Source of the DNA: Melioribacter sp.
Lineage (GTDB): Bacteria; Bacteroidota; Ignavibacteria; Ignavibacteriales; Melioribacteraceae
Length of the DNA: 64,000 nt
Direction of reading: 5' to 3'
Assembly (NCBI GenBank): GCA_023250955.1
Contig: JAHEZQ010000019.1
Span: forward strand, 1 to 64,000
The notes under the pieces are model-generated. The model was not told the origin of the DNA and did no database searches. It saw only the letters and a list, made by a program, of their open reading frames with translations. Of this stretch, positions 18,104-27,461 are shown one piece after another. Made by a program: the position numbers and the translations under genes. Each line of letters begins with the position of its first letter. Position 1 is the stretch's first letter.

Positions 18104-20236
18104 ATGAAAAAGGAAAGTGTGTTCGTTCTGTTTGTTTTGTTATTGTTTCTTACTTGCCGATCAGAATTCGGGCAAGATAATGGGCTAGTTGCATACTGGT
18201 CGTTTGACGAAGCAAGTGGTAAAGTTGTAAACGAATCCATCAAAGGCAGTAAGGACTTAATCCAAGGTAATTTCTCGTTCGTCGGTGGCGTCCGCGGTAA
18301 CGGCATTAAGTACGACGGATTTACAACTCGCATTACACGAGATTCCGTTATGAATGGAAGATGGAATGCACCCGAAATTCAAGATGCTGTTACTTTCGAA
18401 GTTTGGATCACTCCTCAGGCATATCCTTGGAATTGGAATGCAATTGTAGAACAGAAAGACAGATATTTTTTCGGGTTGGATGCATCTGGCCACATTAGTC
18501 TGAGAGTCTTCATAGATAATTATTGGAGAGAGTGTGTCTCGACTTCAGTTGTTCCTTTCATGCAATGGTCACATATTGTTGCGACGTTCAATCCCCAAAG
18601 TGGTCTTACCATCTATATTAATGGGCAGGAGGCCGGTCATTTTGGAATTGTTGGTCGTTTCGCTAGGAAGCGACCTTTTGAACCTAGGCAGATCCAGGAC
18701 AAATATTTTACTGAGCGAGGAGCCGCTGGAGGTGCCTTCCAGATTGGTCGCAATCTAGAAAATTTACCCGCTGCAGCAACCAGACCAATACCAACTTCAT
18801 ATTCTTTTGATGGAATCATAGATGAACTGAAAATCTTTGGACGTGCTCTAGAAGCCGACGAAATAAAGAAATCGTACGAATCCCTGCGTCCTGTTACTCC
18901 ACCTCCTTTGACCTGGCGTAAACTGCCCCGCATCCCAGATGGGCAAAAACAATTTGGTGCCTATTACACAAATCTGAAATTCGACCCAGATTGGGACAGA
19001 CTTTGGCGTATTGATGACTATCCTGATCTGGTAATAACGTTTGATGACGCTACCTACAAAATGGTCTTCTGGCATGGAACTACATACGGCCTCTCTTTGG
19101 TAACAGAAAACGGACTTTGGATGGCAGAACAGAGTGCCGAAAGTCGTCGAACTGAATATGGATGTGTTGAACATATGTCTGATAAACAAGCTCGTTATTC
19201 TCATGTTCGCTTGATCGAAAACAGTCCCGCACGTATCGTCGTGCACTGGCGATATGCCTTGACTGATGTCCTGTATAACATTGGTGAAACCGATCCGATC
19301 ACCGGCTGGGGTGACTGGGCTGACGAGTACTACACAATTTATCCTGATGGTTGGGCGGTTCGTCATGTCCTTGTGCATGGTCCCCGTCAGCGATACAGTT
19401 TAACAGCGCCGCAAGCTATCCTTAGTCCAGGCGAAACACGTGCTGACATCATCTCGACGGAAACAGTTACGTTAGCAAAAATGGATGGCACGACGAGAAG
19501 TTTCGGCCCATCAACCGGAGCTGAACTTAATGAATTCTTGAATTCAGTTCCCATCCCAAATATTGCAATTGTGAATATGAAATCGGATTTCAAGCCAGCG
19601 TGGATTTTCGAGCCACCTACTGTGATTATAGAGGAGCGTCAACGCGGACCAGTGACTCAACTCAGAACTGTGCCGCAAAGTGGAGGTGCTGGTGCAGGAG
19701 GAACTCATTGGCCCATTGCACAAATTCCGTCCGACGGCAGGCGTGCATTTGCACTCGACCGTTTCTCCAGTGTGGAAATGTTTGCACCCGAACCACCACA
19801 AACCAAGCGTGCAAGAGATGGTGCCGTTGAAGCTCGATGGCTTACAGGATTTGCGAACAAACCTTTTGCAACAGTTCCAGTTGCGAATGCATGGTTACAA
19901 CCACCTGAACTGAAAATATCGGGTGTGGATTTCGTTAGTGACGGTTACAGTCGCGATGACCGGGCTTACCACCTGCACCGATTGTCCACAGGAAACACGA
20001 AGCTAGAATTCACTATTCAAGCCAGCGACAAATCGCCGGCAGTGAACCCTGCTTTTGTCATAGATGGATGGAGTAGCGACAGCTTTTCGCTGAACCTGAA
20101 TGGCAAACCAGTTATTGAGGGTAAAGACTTTCGAGTCGGCCGCATCGAGCGGTTGGAAAGTTCCAGTCTCGTAGTCTGGATTCGGGCAGATCTAACTGGG
20201 CCATCAAGCATTTCGCTAACTCCAACGATGAGATAA
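18104..20236 (+). CDS. Secreted LamG-domain protein, single-module paralogue of G+C-rich composition
   Basis: AGGAGG lies 5 nt before the ATG. The protein has a signal peptide (MKKESVFVLFVLLLFLTCRS), a LamG jelly roll (about 28-260; WSFDEASGKVV, FDGIIDELKIFGRALEADEI) and the C-terminal module shared with the first two window genes (about 280-710; GCVEHMSDKQ, IENSPARIVVHWRY, DEYYTIYPDGW, HWPIAQIPSDGR with H535). It lacks the N-terminal module copy. Sampled 60-nt stretches count 43-53% G+C, against 33-40% in the following gene, and codon use favours C/G endings. This suggests transfer from another organism. It lies exactly between a decayed and an intact copy of an SSS gene start. Function unknown, probably glycan binding or cleavage. 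Confidence 0.88.
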   Translation: MKKESVFVLFVLLLFLTCRSEFGQDNGLVAYWSFDEASGKVVNESIKGSKDLIQGNFSFVGGVRGNGIKYDGFTTRITRDSVMNGRWNAPEIQDAVTFEVWITPQAYPWNWNAIVEQKDRYFFGLDASGHISLRVFIDNYWRECVSTSVVPFMQWSHIVATFNPQSGLTIYINGQEAGHFGIVGRFARKRPFEPRQIQDKYFTERGAAGGAFQIGRNLENLPAAATRPIPTSYSFDGIIDELKIFGRALEADEIKKSYESLRPVTPPPLTWRKLPRIPDGQKQFGAYYTNLKFDPDWDRLWRIDDYPDLVITFDDATYKMVFWHGTTYGLSLVTENGLWMAEQSAESRRTEYGCVEHMSDKQARYSHVRLIENSPARIVVHWRYALTDVLYNIGETDPITGWGDWADEYYTIYPDGWAVRHVLVHGPRQRYSLTAPQAILSPGETRADIISTETVTLAKMDGTTRSFGPSTGAELNEFLNSVPIPNIAIVNMKSDFKPAWIFEPPTVIIEERQRGPVTQLRTVPQSGGAGAGGTHWPIAQIPSDGRRAFALDRFSSVEMFAPEPPQTKRARDGAVEARWLTGFANKPFATVPVANAWLQPPELKISGVDFVSDGYSRDDRAYHLHRLSTGNTKLEFTIQASDKSPAVNPAFVIDGWSSDSFSLNLNGKPVIEGKDFRVGRIERLESSSLVVWIRADLTGPSSISLTPTMR

Positions 20237-20255
20237 ATTTTAAAAGATATAAATA

Positions 20256-20316
20256 GAGTTTTTATAATAAAATTTCTTAAGGTAAAATTTTTATGCAATC
20301 TCAAACTCTGCATTGG
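20256..20316 (+). repeat. Direct repeat partner of the 17720 fragment (start of the intact SSS gene)
   Basis: The leader and first eight codons of the symporter gene are repeated at 17720-17780 with 56 of 61 bases identical. The two copies bracket the G+C-rich LamG gene. Confidence 0.8.
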
Positions 20317-21861
20317 GTTGACTACACAATAATAATCACAATTCTGGTTGCTTCAGTTGGATTTGGAGGATACTTTGCAAACAGACAAAAAAGTACAAAC
20401 AAATATTTCAAAGGTGGTGGCACAATTCCAGCATGGGCATTAGGAATGTCGATTTTAGCAACAATAATAAGCAGTGTAACATTTCTTGCTTATCCGGGTG
20501 CAGCATATAAATCTAATTGGATTTTACTTGTGCAAGGATTGATGGTTCCCGTAGTTCTGTTAAGTATTGTATGGTTCATTGTTCCCCTATACCGCGATGT
20601 GATTGGATTGAGTGCTTATGAATATTTCGAAAAAAGATTTGGTGTTGTTGCGCGTCTTTATAGTTCTGTTGGTTTTATTCTTGCACACTTTTCAAAAATG
20701 GGGACTGTTTTTTTCCTACTAGCTGTTGCCCTCTCGAGCATGATGGGTGTAAACACTTATTTAATTCTTTGGGTACTTGGGATATCAATTATAACTCTTA
20801 CCTTATTGGGTGGAATCGAAGCTGTAATTTGGCTAGATGTATTCCAGGGATTCATGTTTATTGTTGGAGGTCTTCTCACATTAGGAATTTTATTATTTGT
20901 TCCTGCCGGTGGTCCTACTGCTGTGCTTAAAATTGCTTATGAAAATAATAAAATGGGTTTTGGTCCTTATGATCTCGATTTTACAAAATTAACATTCATT
21001 GTACTGGTTCTGAATGGAATTTTCTATGCAATTCAAAAGTATGGGACTGATCAAACAATTATTCAACGGTATCTCGTTGCAAAATCAGATAAAGCCGCAA
21101 TCAAAGCATCTCTTATTGGAGTTCTATTATGTATTCCAGTCTGGGCAATGTTTATGTTCATCGGAACATGTTTATTCTCATATTATAAAATAACAGGCGC
21201 ATCACTTCCGGCAAATATTAAAGCCGATGCTGTATTCCCATATTTTATCGTAAACGAAATGCCAATCGGTATTATTGGACTTGTAATTTCTGCTCTTATA
21301 GCAGCTGCTGTCTCAACCTTAGATGCCGATATGAATTGTTTAGCTGCAATTGGAGTTGAAGATTATTATTGCAGGATTAAAAAAAATACTACAGATAAAC
21401 AAAAATTAACGATGGGAAAAATATTTGTAGTTTTTTCCGGATTAGGAGCTCTTGGTATTGCCACCATTTATATTGAATCAGGGGGAGAAGGTGTTTTGGG
21501 AATAATCTTTGGATTGTATGCAATTTTTTCTGCAGGTATAGCCGGACTTTTTCTACTTGGAATATTTAGTAAAAGAGCTAACAAACAAGGTCTATATATA
21601 GGAATGGCGACTTGTGTTTTATTTACTGCATATGCTTTACTTACATCGATGAAAGTTGATTTTGGAAATGGGCCAACATTAATACTAGATCTCGGAAAAT
21701 TTAATTTTACCCATCATGATTATATGCTAGGTGTCTATAGCCATGTTATTTTGTTCGGAGTTGGTTGGGCTGCAAGTTTTTTATTTCCTAAAAGAGAAAT
21801 TGATAAAAATCTAACGATCTATTCGTATATCGAGAAAAGAAAACAGGGAGAAGTAAGATGA
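20293..21861 (+). CDS. Sodium:solute symporter (SSS family)
   Basis: An inner-membrane transporter of 522 aa with about 13 hydrophobic segments. SSS signatures include GFGGYFANRQKSTNKYFKGG, GMSILATIISSVTFLAYPG, LLGGIEAVIWLDVFQG, KYGTDQTIIQRYLVAKS and SALIAAAVSTLDADMNCLAA. It is clearly different from the symporter at 12798, so the two probably take up different products. The stop overlaps the bicupin start (ATGA), implying co-translation. Its leader exists as a decayed copy at 17720, so the gene once lay directly downstream of the iron alcohol dehydrogenase or was duplicated there. Confidence 0.92.
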   Translation: MQSQTLHWVDYTIIITILVASVGFGGYFANRQKSTNKYFKGGGTIPAWALGMSILATIISSVTFLAYPGAAYKSNWILLVQGLMVPVVLLSIVWFIVPLYRDVIGLSAYEYFEKRFGVVARLYSSVGFILAHFSKMGTVFFLLAVALSSMMGVNTYLILWVLGISIITLTLLGGIEAVIWLDVFQGFMFIVGGLLTLGILLFVPAGGPTAVLKIAYENNKMGFGPYDLDFTKLTFIVLVLNGIFYAIQKYGTDQTIIQRYLVAKSDKAAIKASLIGVLLCIPVWAMFMFIGTCLFSYYKITGASLPANIKADAVFPYFIVNEMPIGIIGLVISALIAAAVSTLDADMNCLAAIGVEDYYCRIKKNTTDKQKLTMGKIFVVFSGLGALGIATIYIESGGEGVLGIIFGLYAIFSAGIAGLFLLGIFSKRANKQGLYIGMATCVLFTAYALLTSMKVDFGNGPTLILDLGKFNFTHHDYMLGVYSHVILFGVGWAASFLFPKREIDKNLTIYSYIEKRKQGEVR

Positions 21862-22730
21862 TTCACAGATATTATAAAGAAGGTCGAAAATTAGACGTTG
21901 CCGGATTAAATCAAATAACTGTATTGATAGATAGGAGCGAAACAGAATCAACCGAAGTTGGATTAAATGAATGGAAACCGAATCTTATTGGACCACCACA
22001 CTTGCATCGTGATAAAGATCAGATTTTTTATTTCACTTCAGGTATTGGACTTGTAAAAATAGGTGAGGATGAATATAAAGTGAGTGAGAGATGTATAGCA
22101 TATATCCCTGCTGGTAACGTACATAGGACGATTAATAAAAATGATCAACCTTTAACATATCTATTATTCAATATTTTCAATGACGGTGGCAAAGAAGGAC
22201 ACAAATCATTTGCAGAACATATCGAAAATGTGAAGATGACAAGGAAGCAACAAGCTGAAACAGGCAAAGCTGATGTTGAAAATATATCTATAGATTTTGA
22301 AATAAAAAAAGCAAAATTTTTCAATAACCCAGGAGAAGGTATACGCTTTGACTTCGGTTCTAACGCAACAATCTTATTACTTGATCGTAAAGAAACGAAT
22401 AGATGTGAGTTGACTTTAGTTTCATGGCCAGCTGGAAATAAAGGAGCTCTTGTTGCCCACAAGGAAAAAGAACAAATATTTTTTGTTCTTAATGGAAGTG
22501 GGTGGGTTACAATTGGAAATGAAACTGAAGAAGTAAAACCGGGGGAACTAATTTTTGTCCCCAGAAATACTCCGCACACTACTGAAGCTGGGACTGAAGA
22601 TCTTACCTATTTGTGCATGAACGGATTGTCCGGTGAAATTAAGGATTTATCATTCCATGAAATGTTTAATCGAGTGTCTTCCGCAAGAATTGAAAGGTGG
22701 AAATCTGGGAATAAGACTATTGGTGAATGA
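21858..22730 (+). CDS. Bicupin protein
   Basis: Two cupin barrels are visible in 290 aa, about residues 30-105 and 175-260. The first carries PPHLHRDKDQIFYF...GLVKIG and YIPAGNVHRT; the second carries GALVAHKEKEQIFFVLNGSG and FVPRNTPHTT. The usual HxH(x)3-4E metal motif is changed: Gln stands where Glu is expected in both, and the second barrel keeps only one of the first two His. Metal binding may therefore be weak or different. There is no signal peptide. Translational coupling to a sugar symporter suggests a sugar isomerase, uronate-processing (KdgF-like) or sugar-sensing role, which is inference. Confidence 0.75.
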   Translation: MIHRYYKEGRKLDVAGLNQITVLIDRSETESTEVGLNEWKPNLIGPPHLHRDKDQIFYFTSGIGLVKIGEDEYKVSERCIAYIPAGNVHRTINKNDQPLTYLLFNIFNDGGKEGHKSFAEHIENVKMTRKQQAETGKADVENISIDFEIKKAKFFNNPGEGIRFDFGSNATILLLDRKETNRCELTLVSWPAGNKGALVAHKEKEQIFFVLNGSGWVTIGNETEEVKPGELIFVPRNTPHTTEAGTEDLTYLCMNGLSGEIKDLSFHEMFNRVSSARIERWKSGNKTIGE

Positions 22731-22781
22731 ATGAACTCAACTGTTTTTTTATAACTACTAAATAAAAAATACTATCAAACC

Positions 22782-25766
22782 ATGCTTGGGAAAAAAACAC
22801 TACTGTTGAAAATTTTCTTTTTATTCCTTTCTAACAATCTTTTCTTCAATACAGTAGCGCAAACAATTAGTCTAAATGGATTATGGGAAACCGGGAACGA
22901 TAGAAATTATACACGTTCAGTGATAGTACCAAGCATAAGTGAAAATCCGAAAGAGATGAACTCTGGAAGTTTGTGGTTTCGGAAAATTGTAACACTTCCC
23001 GAAGGTCAGTGGCAATTCGCAACGTTAATATTGAGGGGTGCAAGATTTTGCCCAAAAATTTATGTAAATAATATTTTGGTCTCAGAGCATGATGGGGGGA
23101 TGGCACTGACAGTTCATTTTCTCAATCACAAAGATATAACTCCGGGTAAAACAGTAACACTCGAAATCGAATTACAATCGCTCAAGAATGTGCTGGTCAC
23201 AGATGCATCGTATATTCCGGTTGCGGATCAATGGCGCTCAAACATCTCTTCTTGTATTTGGGATGATGTTGTTTTACAGTTGCACAGAGATTTTCGAATT
23301 GAAAAAATAATTCCATTTACTGATTTCAAAAAGAAAAATGTAAGCGTCCACTATGCATTACAAAAAATAGGAGAGTTACCTTTACCGATTTTCGGAAAAG
23401 TTGAATTGGTGGATAAAACGAATCAAATCATTTTCAAGAAAGAAACAATAATTGATTCGTTAAAAGGAGTCATTAATTTTTCATTAGATAAAAATATTAA
23501 AACTTGGTCTCCGGAAAATCCAAACCTCTATAAACTTAGGTTTTCTGTTTTTACTTTACAATCATTAATTGATAGCAAAGAAATATCATTTGGTCTCAAA
23601 GATTTCCATGTTGAGGAAAAACAGTTCCTACTCAATAATAAAAAATATAAATTACGTGCGGGTACCGTTGTTTGGCACCGGTGGGTTCGCGATGATGAAG
23701 GAAGAGAATTAGCTTATGATACAACCTGGTTTAAAAATAATGTTATAAACAGATTGAAAAAGCATGGCGCCAATGCAATCAGGTTCCATCTTGGCAATCC
23801 ACCCGAAAGATTTTTAGACTTATGCGACAAATATGGATTGTTGGTTCAATGCGAATGGTCTTTCTTCCATGGGCTTCCTGCCTCGGAAGAAAGTTTAACG
23901 AATCAATGGCGAAACTGGTTTGACCTTGCCATGCTGCATCCATCAATTGCAATTATTCATCCTTATAATGAAACAGCTACCAAACAATTAAAAACCGCAT
24001 GGGCTGTTTTAGATAAACTAACTTTCGATTATCCACCAATTGTATTAGAAGATAGAGATGTAATTCACATTCACAAATACTGGTGGAGTCTTTTTGAAAA
24101 TTTAGGGTTGTACTATGACAGTTATAAACAATTTGATAAAGCAATCATGGTGGACGAGTTTGGCGGTAATTATCTTGATGGAAACTATAATGCCGGAGGT
24201 TACCCTACAACTAAAGCAGCTTTTTTAAGATTCCTCGGCAGAAATAATAACGCAGAGCAAAGAATACATCATCAAAATATTTCCAACTCAAAAGTTGCAG
24301 AATATTGGAGGCGTATTGGAGCTGCCGGCTTTTCACCATTTACAATTTTAGCAAGTTATGAAGACGGCAATCATTGGTTTGCTGGAAAGCTTAAAGCTGG
24401 CAATCCAAAACCGGTTTGGGATGCTCTAACTGCTGCGTGGTCCCCAATCTCTCTGAGTATTGAAATGTGGGATAGAAATTTTTTGCCCGATCAAAAAATA
24501 ATCTTACCTGTTTATTTCTTTAATGATACAGATAAGAATAAAATTCTTGAAGCAAAAGTTGCAATCGTTGATAAAGAAAAAAATGTGATAGAGGAAATTT
24601 CGGTATCAATTCCTGTCGCTGCAACTTCGTACAAAATAAAGAAAATAAATATGAAGACGCCTTCGTTTACTGGTGAATATTTTTTCCGTGCGCAATTAAC
24701 AAATCCTTCTAAAGAAATAAAATATCCGGTTATTTCGGAAAGTGAGTTTCGTACTTTGAGAGCCATTATTCCAGAAAAAATAAAAAACAAAATTGTCGGA
24801 GTTTTCGAAGATGAAAAAGAGCTTTGCGATTTACTAATTAGCCGCGGAATTAAAATTACTGATGCAAATAATCCCAAAGCAGAAATAATAATCACTTCAA
24901 CAACTACATGGAATAAGATCACTGCACGTGATAATCCGACTATTCAAACGATTGAAAAATTTGTTAAACAAGGAAAACATGTTCTACTTCTTGATATAGG
25001 ACCCAAATTTTTAGGACCTTCATATCCTTCCGATACAACAAAAATAAATTTCCTACAAGGTGCACCGAAAGTTTCCGGAACAGTTCTGCATACTGTGGAT
25101 TTTCTATTAGGGACAAAATTAGTATTCGAAAATATGTCAGAGCCGGAAAGTCATATTCATGCCTCATCTTTTGGTTATAGATTATGGGATAACTTAAAAC
25201 CAAACTACACTTGGTTATGGAATGGTTTACGCGGAGGGATAATTGTCCCGGCGGTTAAAATGGAAATTCATGGAATTCAAAAGAATACATTTCTTAATTA
25301 TTGGGAAATGCGTGGCGCCGACACTACAAAAATAATTTTAGGAAATTATTACGCTTACGAACTTGAAGGTTACTGCAGTTTCTCATCGCTTAGTAAAGAT
25401 AAAGCGGTGCAAGATAGTTTACGTAAAAAAGTAAAATTTATTGTAGAAGATGCACCGTCGCTCGCTTCCTCGATGGATCCAAATTCGGAAATTAAAATTA
25501 TTGATTTACATTCAGAGTTGTTGGAGTGCGGTAAGTCCCAAGCAGTAAAATATATCCCTCTTGTTAATTGTGGAATAGGTTTAAGTAAAGCTCCTGTTGT
25601 TTTAATCAATTTCGGTAACGATAAAGGTAAAGTAATATTATCTCAATTATTAACCTCTGGAAGATTGGCTAATAATGTTAAGAATTCAAATTTGTATGCA
25701 ATACGTCATGATGAGGTTGCTGTTCAAATGGTATTGAACATGTTAAGATTTCTTGTCGAAGAATAA
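22782..25766 (+). CDS. Secreted GH2-family glycoside hydrolase
   Basis: The signal peptide ends near FNTVAQT. Domains follow GH2 order: sugar-binding jelly roll (about 25-180, GLWETGND, SLWFRKIVTLP), immunoglobulin-like domain (about 180-285) and TIM barrel (about 285-560). The barrel has IRFHLGNPPERFLDLCDKYG, candidate acid/base E397 (HPYNE) and candidate nucleophile E459 (MVDEFGGNYLDG). After about residue 570 comes a long C-terminal part including an alpha/beta stretch (KFVKQGKHVLLLDIGPKFLG) that resembles a glutamine-amidotransferase-like fold. Its 994 aa is typical of a beta-galactosidase or beta-glucuronidase. The exact sugar is not evident; a sulfated-glycan setting is suggested by the two sulfatases downstream. 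Confidence 0.85.
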   Translation: MLGKKTLLLKIFFLFLSNNLFFNTVAQTISLNGLWETGNDRNYTRSVIVPSISENPKEMNSGSLWFRKIVTLPEGQWQFATLILRGARFCPKIYVNNILVSEHDGGMALTVHFLNHKDITPGKTVTLEIELQSLKNVLVTDASYIPVADQWRSNISSCIWDDVVLQLHRDFRIEKIIPFTDFKKKNVSVHYALQKIGELPLPIFGKVELVDKTNQIIFKKETIIDSLKGVINFSLDKNIKTWSPENPNLYKLRFSVFTLQSLIDSKEISFGLKDFHVEEKQFLLNNKKYKLRAGTVVWHRWVRDDEGRELAYDTTWFKNNVINRLKKHGANAIRFHLGNPPERFLDLCDKYGLLVQCEWSFFHGLPASEESLTNQWRNWFDLAMLHPSIAIIHPYNETATKQLKTAWAVLDKLTFDYPPIVLEDRDVIHIHKYWWSLFENLGLYYDSYKQFDKAIMVDEFGGNYLDGNYNAGGYPTTKAAFLRFLGRNNNAEQRIHHQNISNSKVAEYWRRIGAAGFSPFTILASYEDGNHWFAGKLKAGNPKPVWDALTAAWSPISLSIEMWDRNFLPDQKIILPVYFFNDTDKNKILEAKVAIVDKEKNVIEEISVSIPVAATSYKIKKINMKTPSFTGEYFFRAQLTNPSKEIKYPVISESEFRTLRAIIPEKIKNKIVGVFEDEKELCDLLISRGIKITDANNPKAEIIITSTTTWNKITARDNPTIQTIEKFVKQGKHVLLLDIGPKFLGPSYPSDTTKINFLQGAPKVSGTVLHTVDFLLGTKLVFENMSEPESHIHASSFGYRLWDNLKPNYTWLWNGLRGGIIVPAVKMEIHGIQKNTFLNYWEMRGADTTKIILGNYYAYELEGYCSFSSLSKDKAVQDSLRKKVKFIVEDAPSLASSMDPNSEIKIIDLHSELLECGKSQAVKYIPLVNCGIGLSKAPVVLINFGNDKGKVILSQLLTSGRLANNVKNSNLYAIRHDEVAVQMVLNMLRFLVEE

Positions 25767-25863
25767 GCAGAATAATGAATGATTACTATGATTATCCAGA
25801 CTCAAAATATAATCGACATTTGGATTAGCATACTTGCAAAGGATTCTCAATTAGAGAAAAATC

Positions 25864-27432
25864 ATGGAAAAAATAACTAGAAGAGAATTTCATAAAAAAA
25901 TAGTTGCAGGAGTTGCAGGAATTGCTGCAACGAGTTCAGGTATTCTTCCTCTTTACGGAATGACTCAAAATTTTCCCGATGGAAAGAAACCAAATTTTGT
26001 TTTTATTACATCCGATCAGCATAATGCTAAATACGCAGGCTACGCGGGACATCCATTTATTAAAACTCCCAATCTTGATAAAATTGCAAAGAAAGGTGTT
26101 GTCTTTGCAAATAATTACACTGGTAATCCGGTGTGCGTGCCAGGAAGAAGTTGTATGATGACGGGTATGTATGCATCAGATGTAAATTCATTTTGCAACT
26201 CAACCGTGTACGACGGTTCCTATTCAACATGGGGTAAACGATTAAAAGATGCGGGTTATTATTGTTGGGCGACAGGCAAACAAGATTTGAATCCTAAATT
26301 TGATATGGGATTTGTTGAGAGCAACGTTGATCACGGGCATGCAAAAAATCCTGATATAACTTCTTTGTTTAGAAGGCCATGTATTTTCAGGGTCGGAGAA
26401 AGAGAAGAGTTAGACGGTAAATTAAGAACTAAACGAAACAACGATGTAGAAGATAAAGATAACGGGCTCAATTTTATTAAAAATGAATCTACACAACTAA
26501 ATAAACCTTGGGTTTGCTATGTGGGATTTCATATGCCGCATCCGGCTTTTGTTGGACTGAAAGAATACTATGACTATTACCTGCCAAAAGTTGAAATACC
26601 GAATGTGACAATTGATGAATTAGAAAAATTACCGCTGCCATATCAAGAGCTTAGAAATTTTAAGCGAATATCAACACCACTTCCCGAAGAGAGAATAAAA
26701 AGAATTATTGCTGCGTACTTTTCAATGATTACCGAACTGGACGAGTATATTGGTGATCTTTACAAAGCGTTGGAAGATTCGGGACAAATAGAGAATACAT
26801 ATTTTATTTATACCTCCGATCATGGTGAATCTTTGGGCGAACATGGATTGTGGCATAAGAATAATCTTTTTGATGTTGCTTCGAGGGTTCCGCTTGTAAT
26901 GACAGGTCCGCACTTGCCGCAAGGGAAAGTAATTACAGAACCTATTAGTCATGTTGATTTGGTTGCATCAATGATTGAACTGGCTGGGATTAAAAACGCG
27001 CAGCAATTAAGAGGTACATCACTACTATCGTTGATTAAAGGTCATAAAAGCAAAGCGCCGGAATTTGTTTATAGCGAGTCGCATTCAGAAGGAAATCCCA
27101 CAGGTTCATGTATGATAAGAAAAGGGGATTGGAAGCTCATTCATTTTTCTTACTACGGCGATGCTCTCTTTAATATGAAAGAGGATCCGGATGAAAAAAA
27201 TAATTTAATCGATGATCCAAGCTACAAGGAAGTTGCTAATGGTTTGATGAAACTTCTTTACAGCAAAGTTGATCCAGAGGAGATCACCGAACGCGCTTTC
27301 AAATTGCAGGAAGATATGCTGCAAAAATTTGTGAATGAGACAAGCGAAGAAGGATTATTTAAAATGTTCAAGGGAAGATTAGGCGAAGGACAATCGAGAG
27401 TAATAATTGGGAAACTAAAGGGCAGAAAATAA
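25864..27432 (+). CDS. Tat-exported S1-family sulfatase
   Basis: The enzyme hydrolyses a sulfate ester. TRREFHKK followed by a hydrophobic stretch is a twin-arginine signal, so the protein is exported folded. The formylglycine motif is CVPGR with Cys91, of the C-x-P-x-R type that anSME can mature. Metal-binding regions are FITSDQHN near the N-terminus and YTSDHGESLGEHGLWHKNN. Length is 522 aa. It is followed 29 nt later by a second sulfatase and 13 kb later by the maturase gene. The substrate is a sulfated sugar that S1 subfamily analysis could narrow. Confidence 0.93.
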   Translation: MEKITRREFHKKIVAGVAGIAATSSGILPLYGMTQNFPDGKKPNFVFITSDQHNAKYAGYAGHPFIKTPNLDKIAKKGVVFANNYTGNPVCVPGRSCMMTGMYASDVNSFCNSTVYDGSYSTWGKRLKDAGYYCWATGKQDLNPKFDMGFVESNVDHGHAKNPDITSLFRRPCIFRVGEREELDGKLRTKRNNDVEDKDNGLNFIKNESTQLNKPWVCYVGFHMPHPAFVGLKEYYDYYLPKVEIPNVTIDELEKLPLPYQELRNFKRISTPLPEERIKRIIAAYFSMITELDEYIGDLYKALEDSGQIENTYFIYTSDHGESLGEHGLWHKNNLFDVASRVPLVMTGPHLPQGKVITEPISHVDLVASMIELAGIKNAQQLRGTSLLSLIKGHKSKAPEFVYSESHSEGNPTGSCMIRKGDWKLIHFSYYGDALFNMKEDPDEKNNLIDDPSYKEVANGLMKLLYSKVDPEEITERAFKLQEDMLQKFVNETSEEGLFKMFKGRLGEGQSRVIIGKLKGRK

Positions 27433-27461
27433 ATTTTTGATGATGTATCTAAAATTTTATA

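Noticed and set aside
18848-19378. 176-aa ORF on the minus strand
   Set aside because: It is antisense to the G+C-rich LamG gene, where higher G+C makes long accidental ORFs likely.
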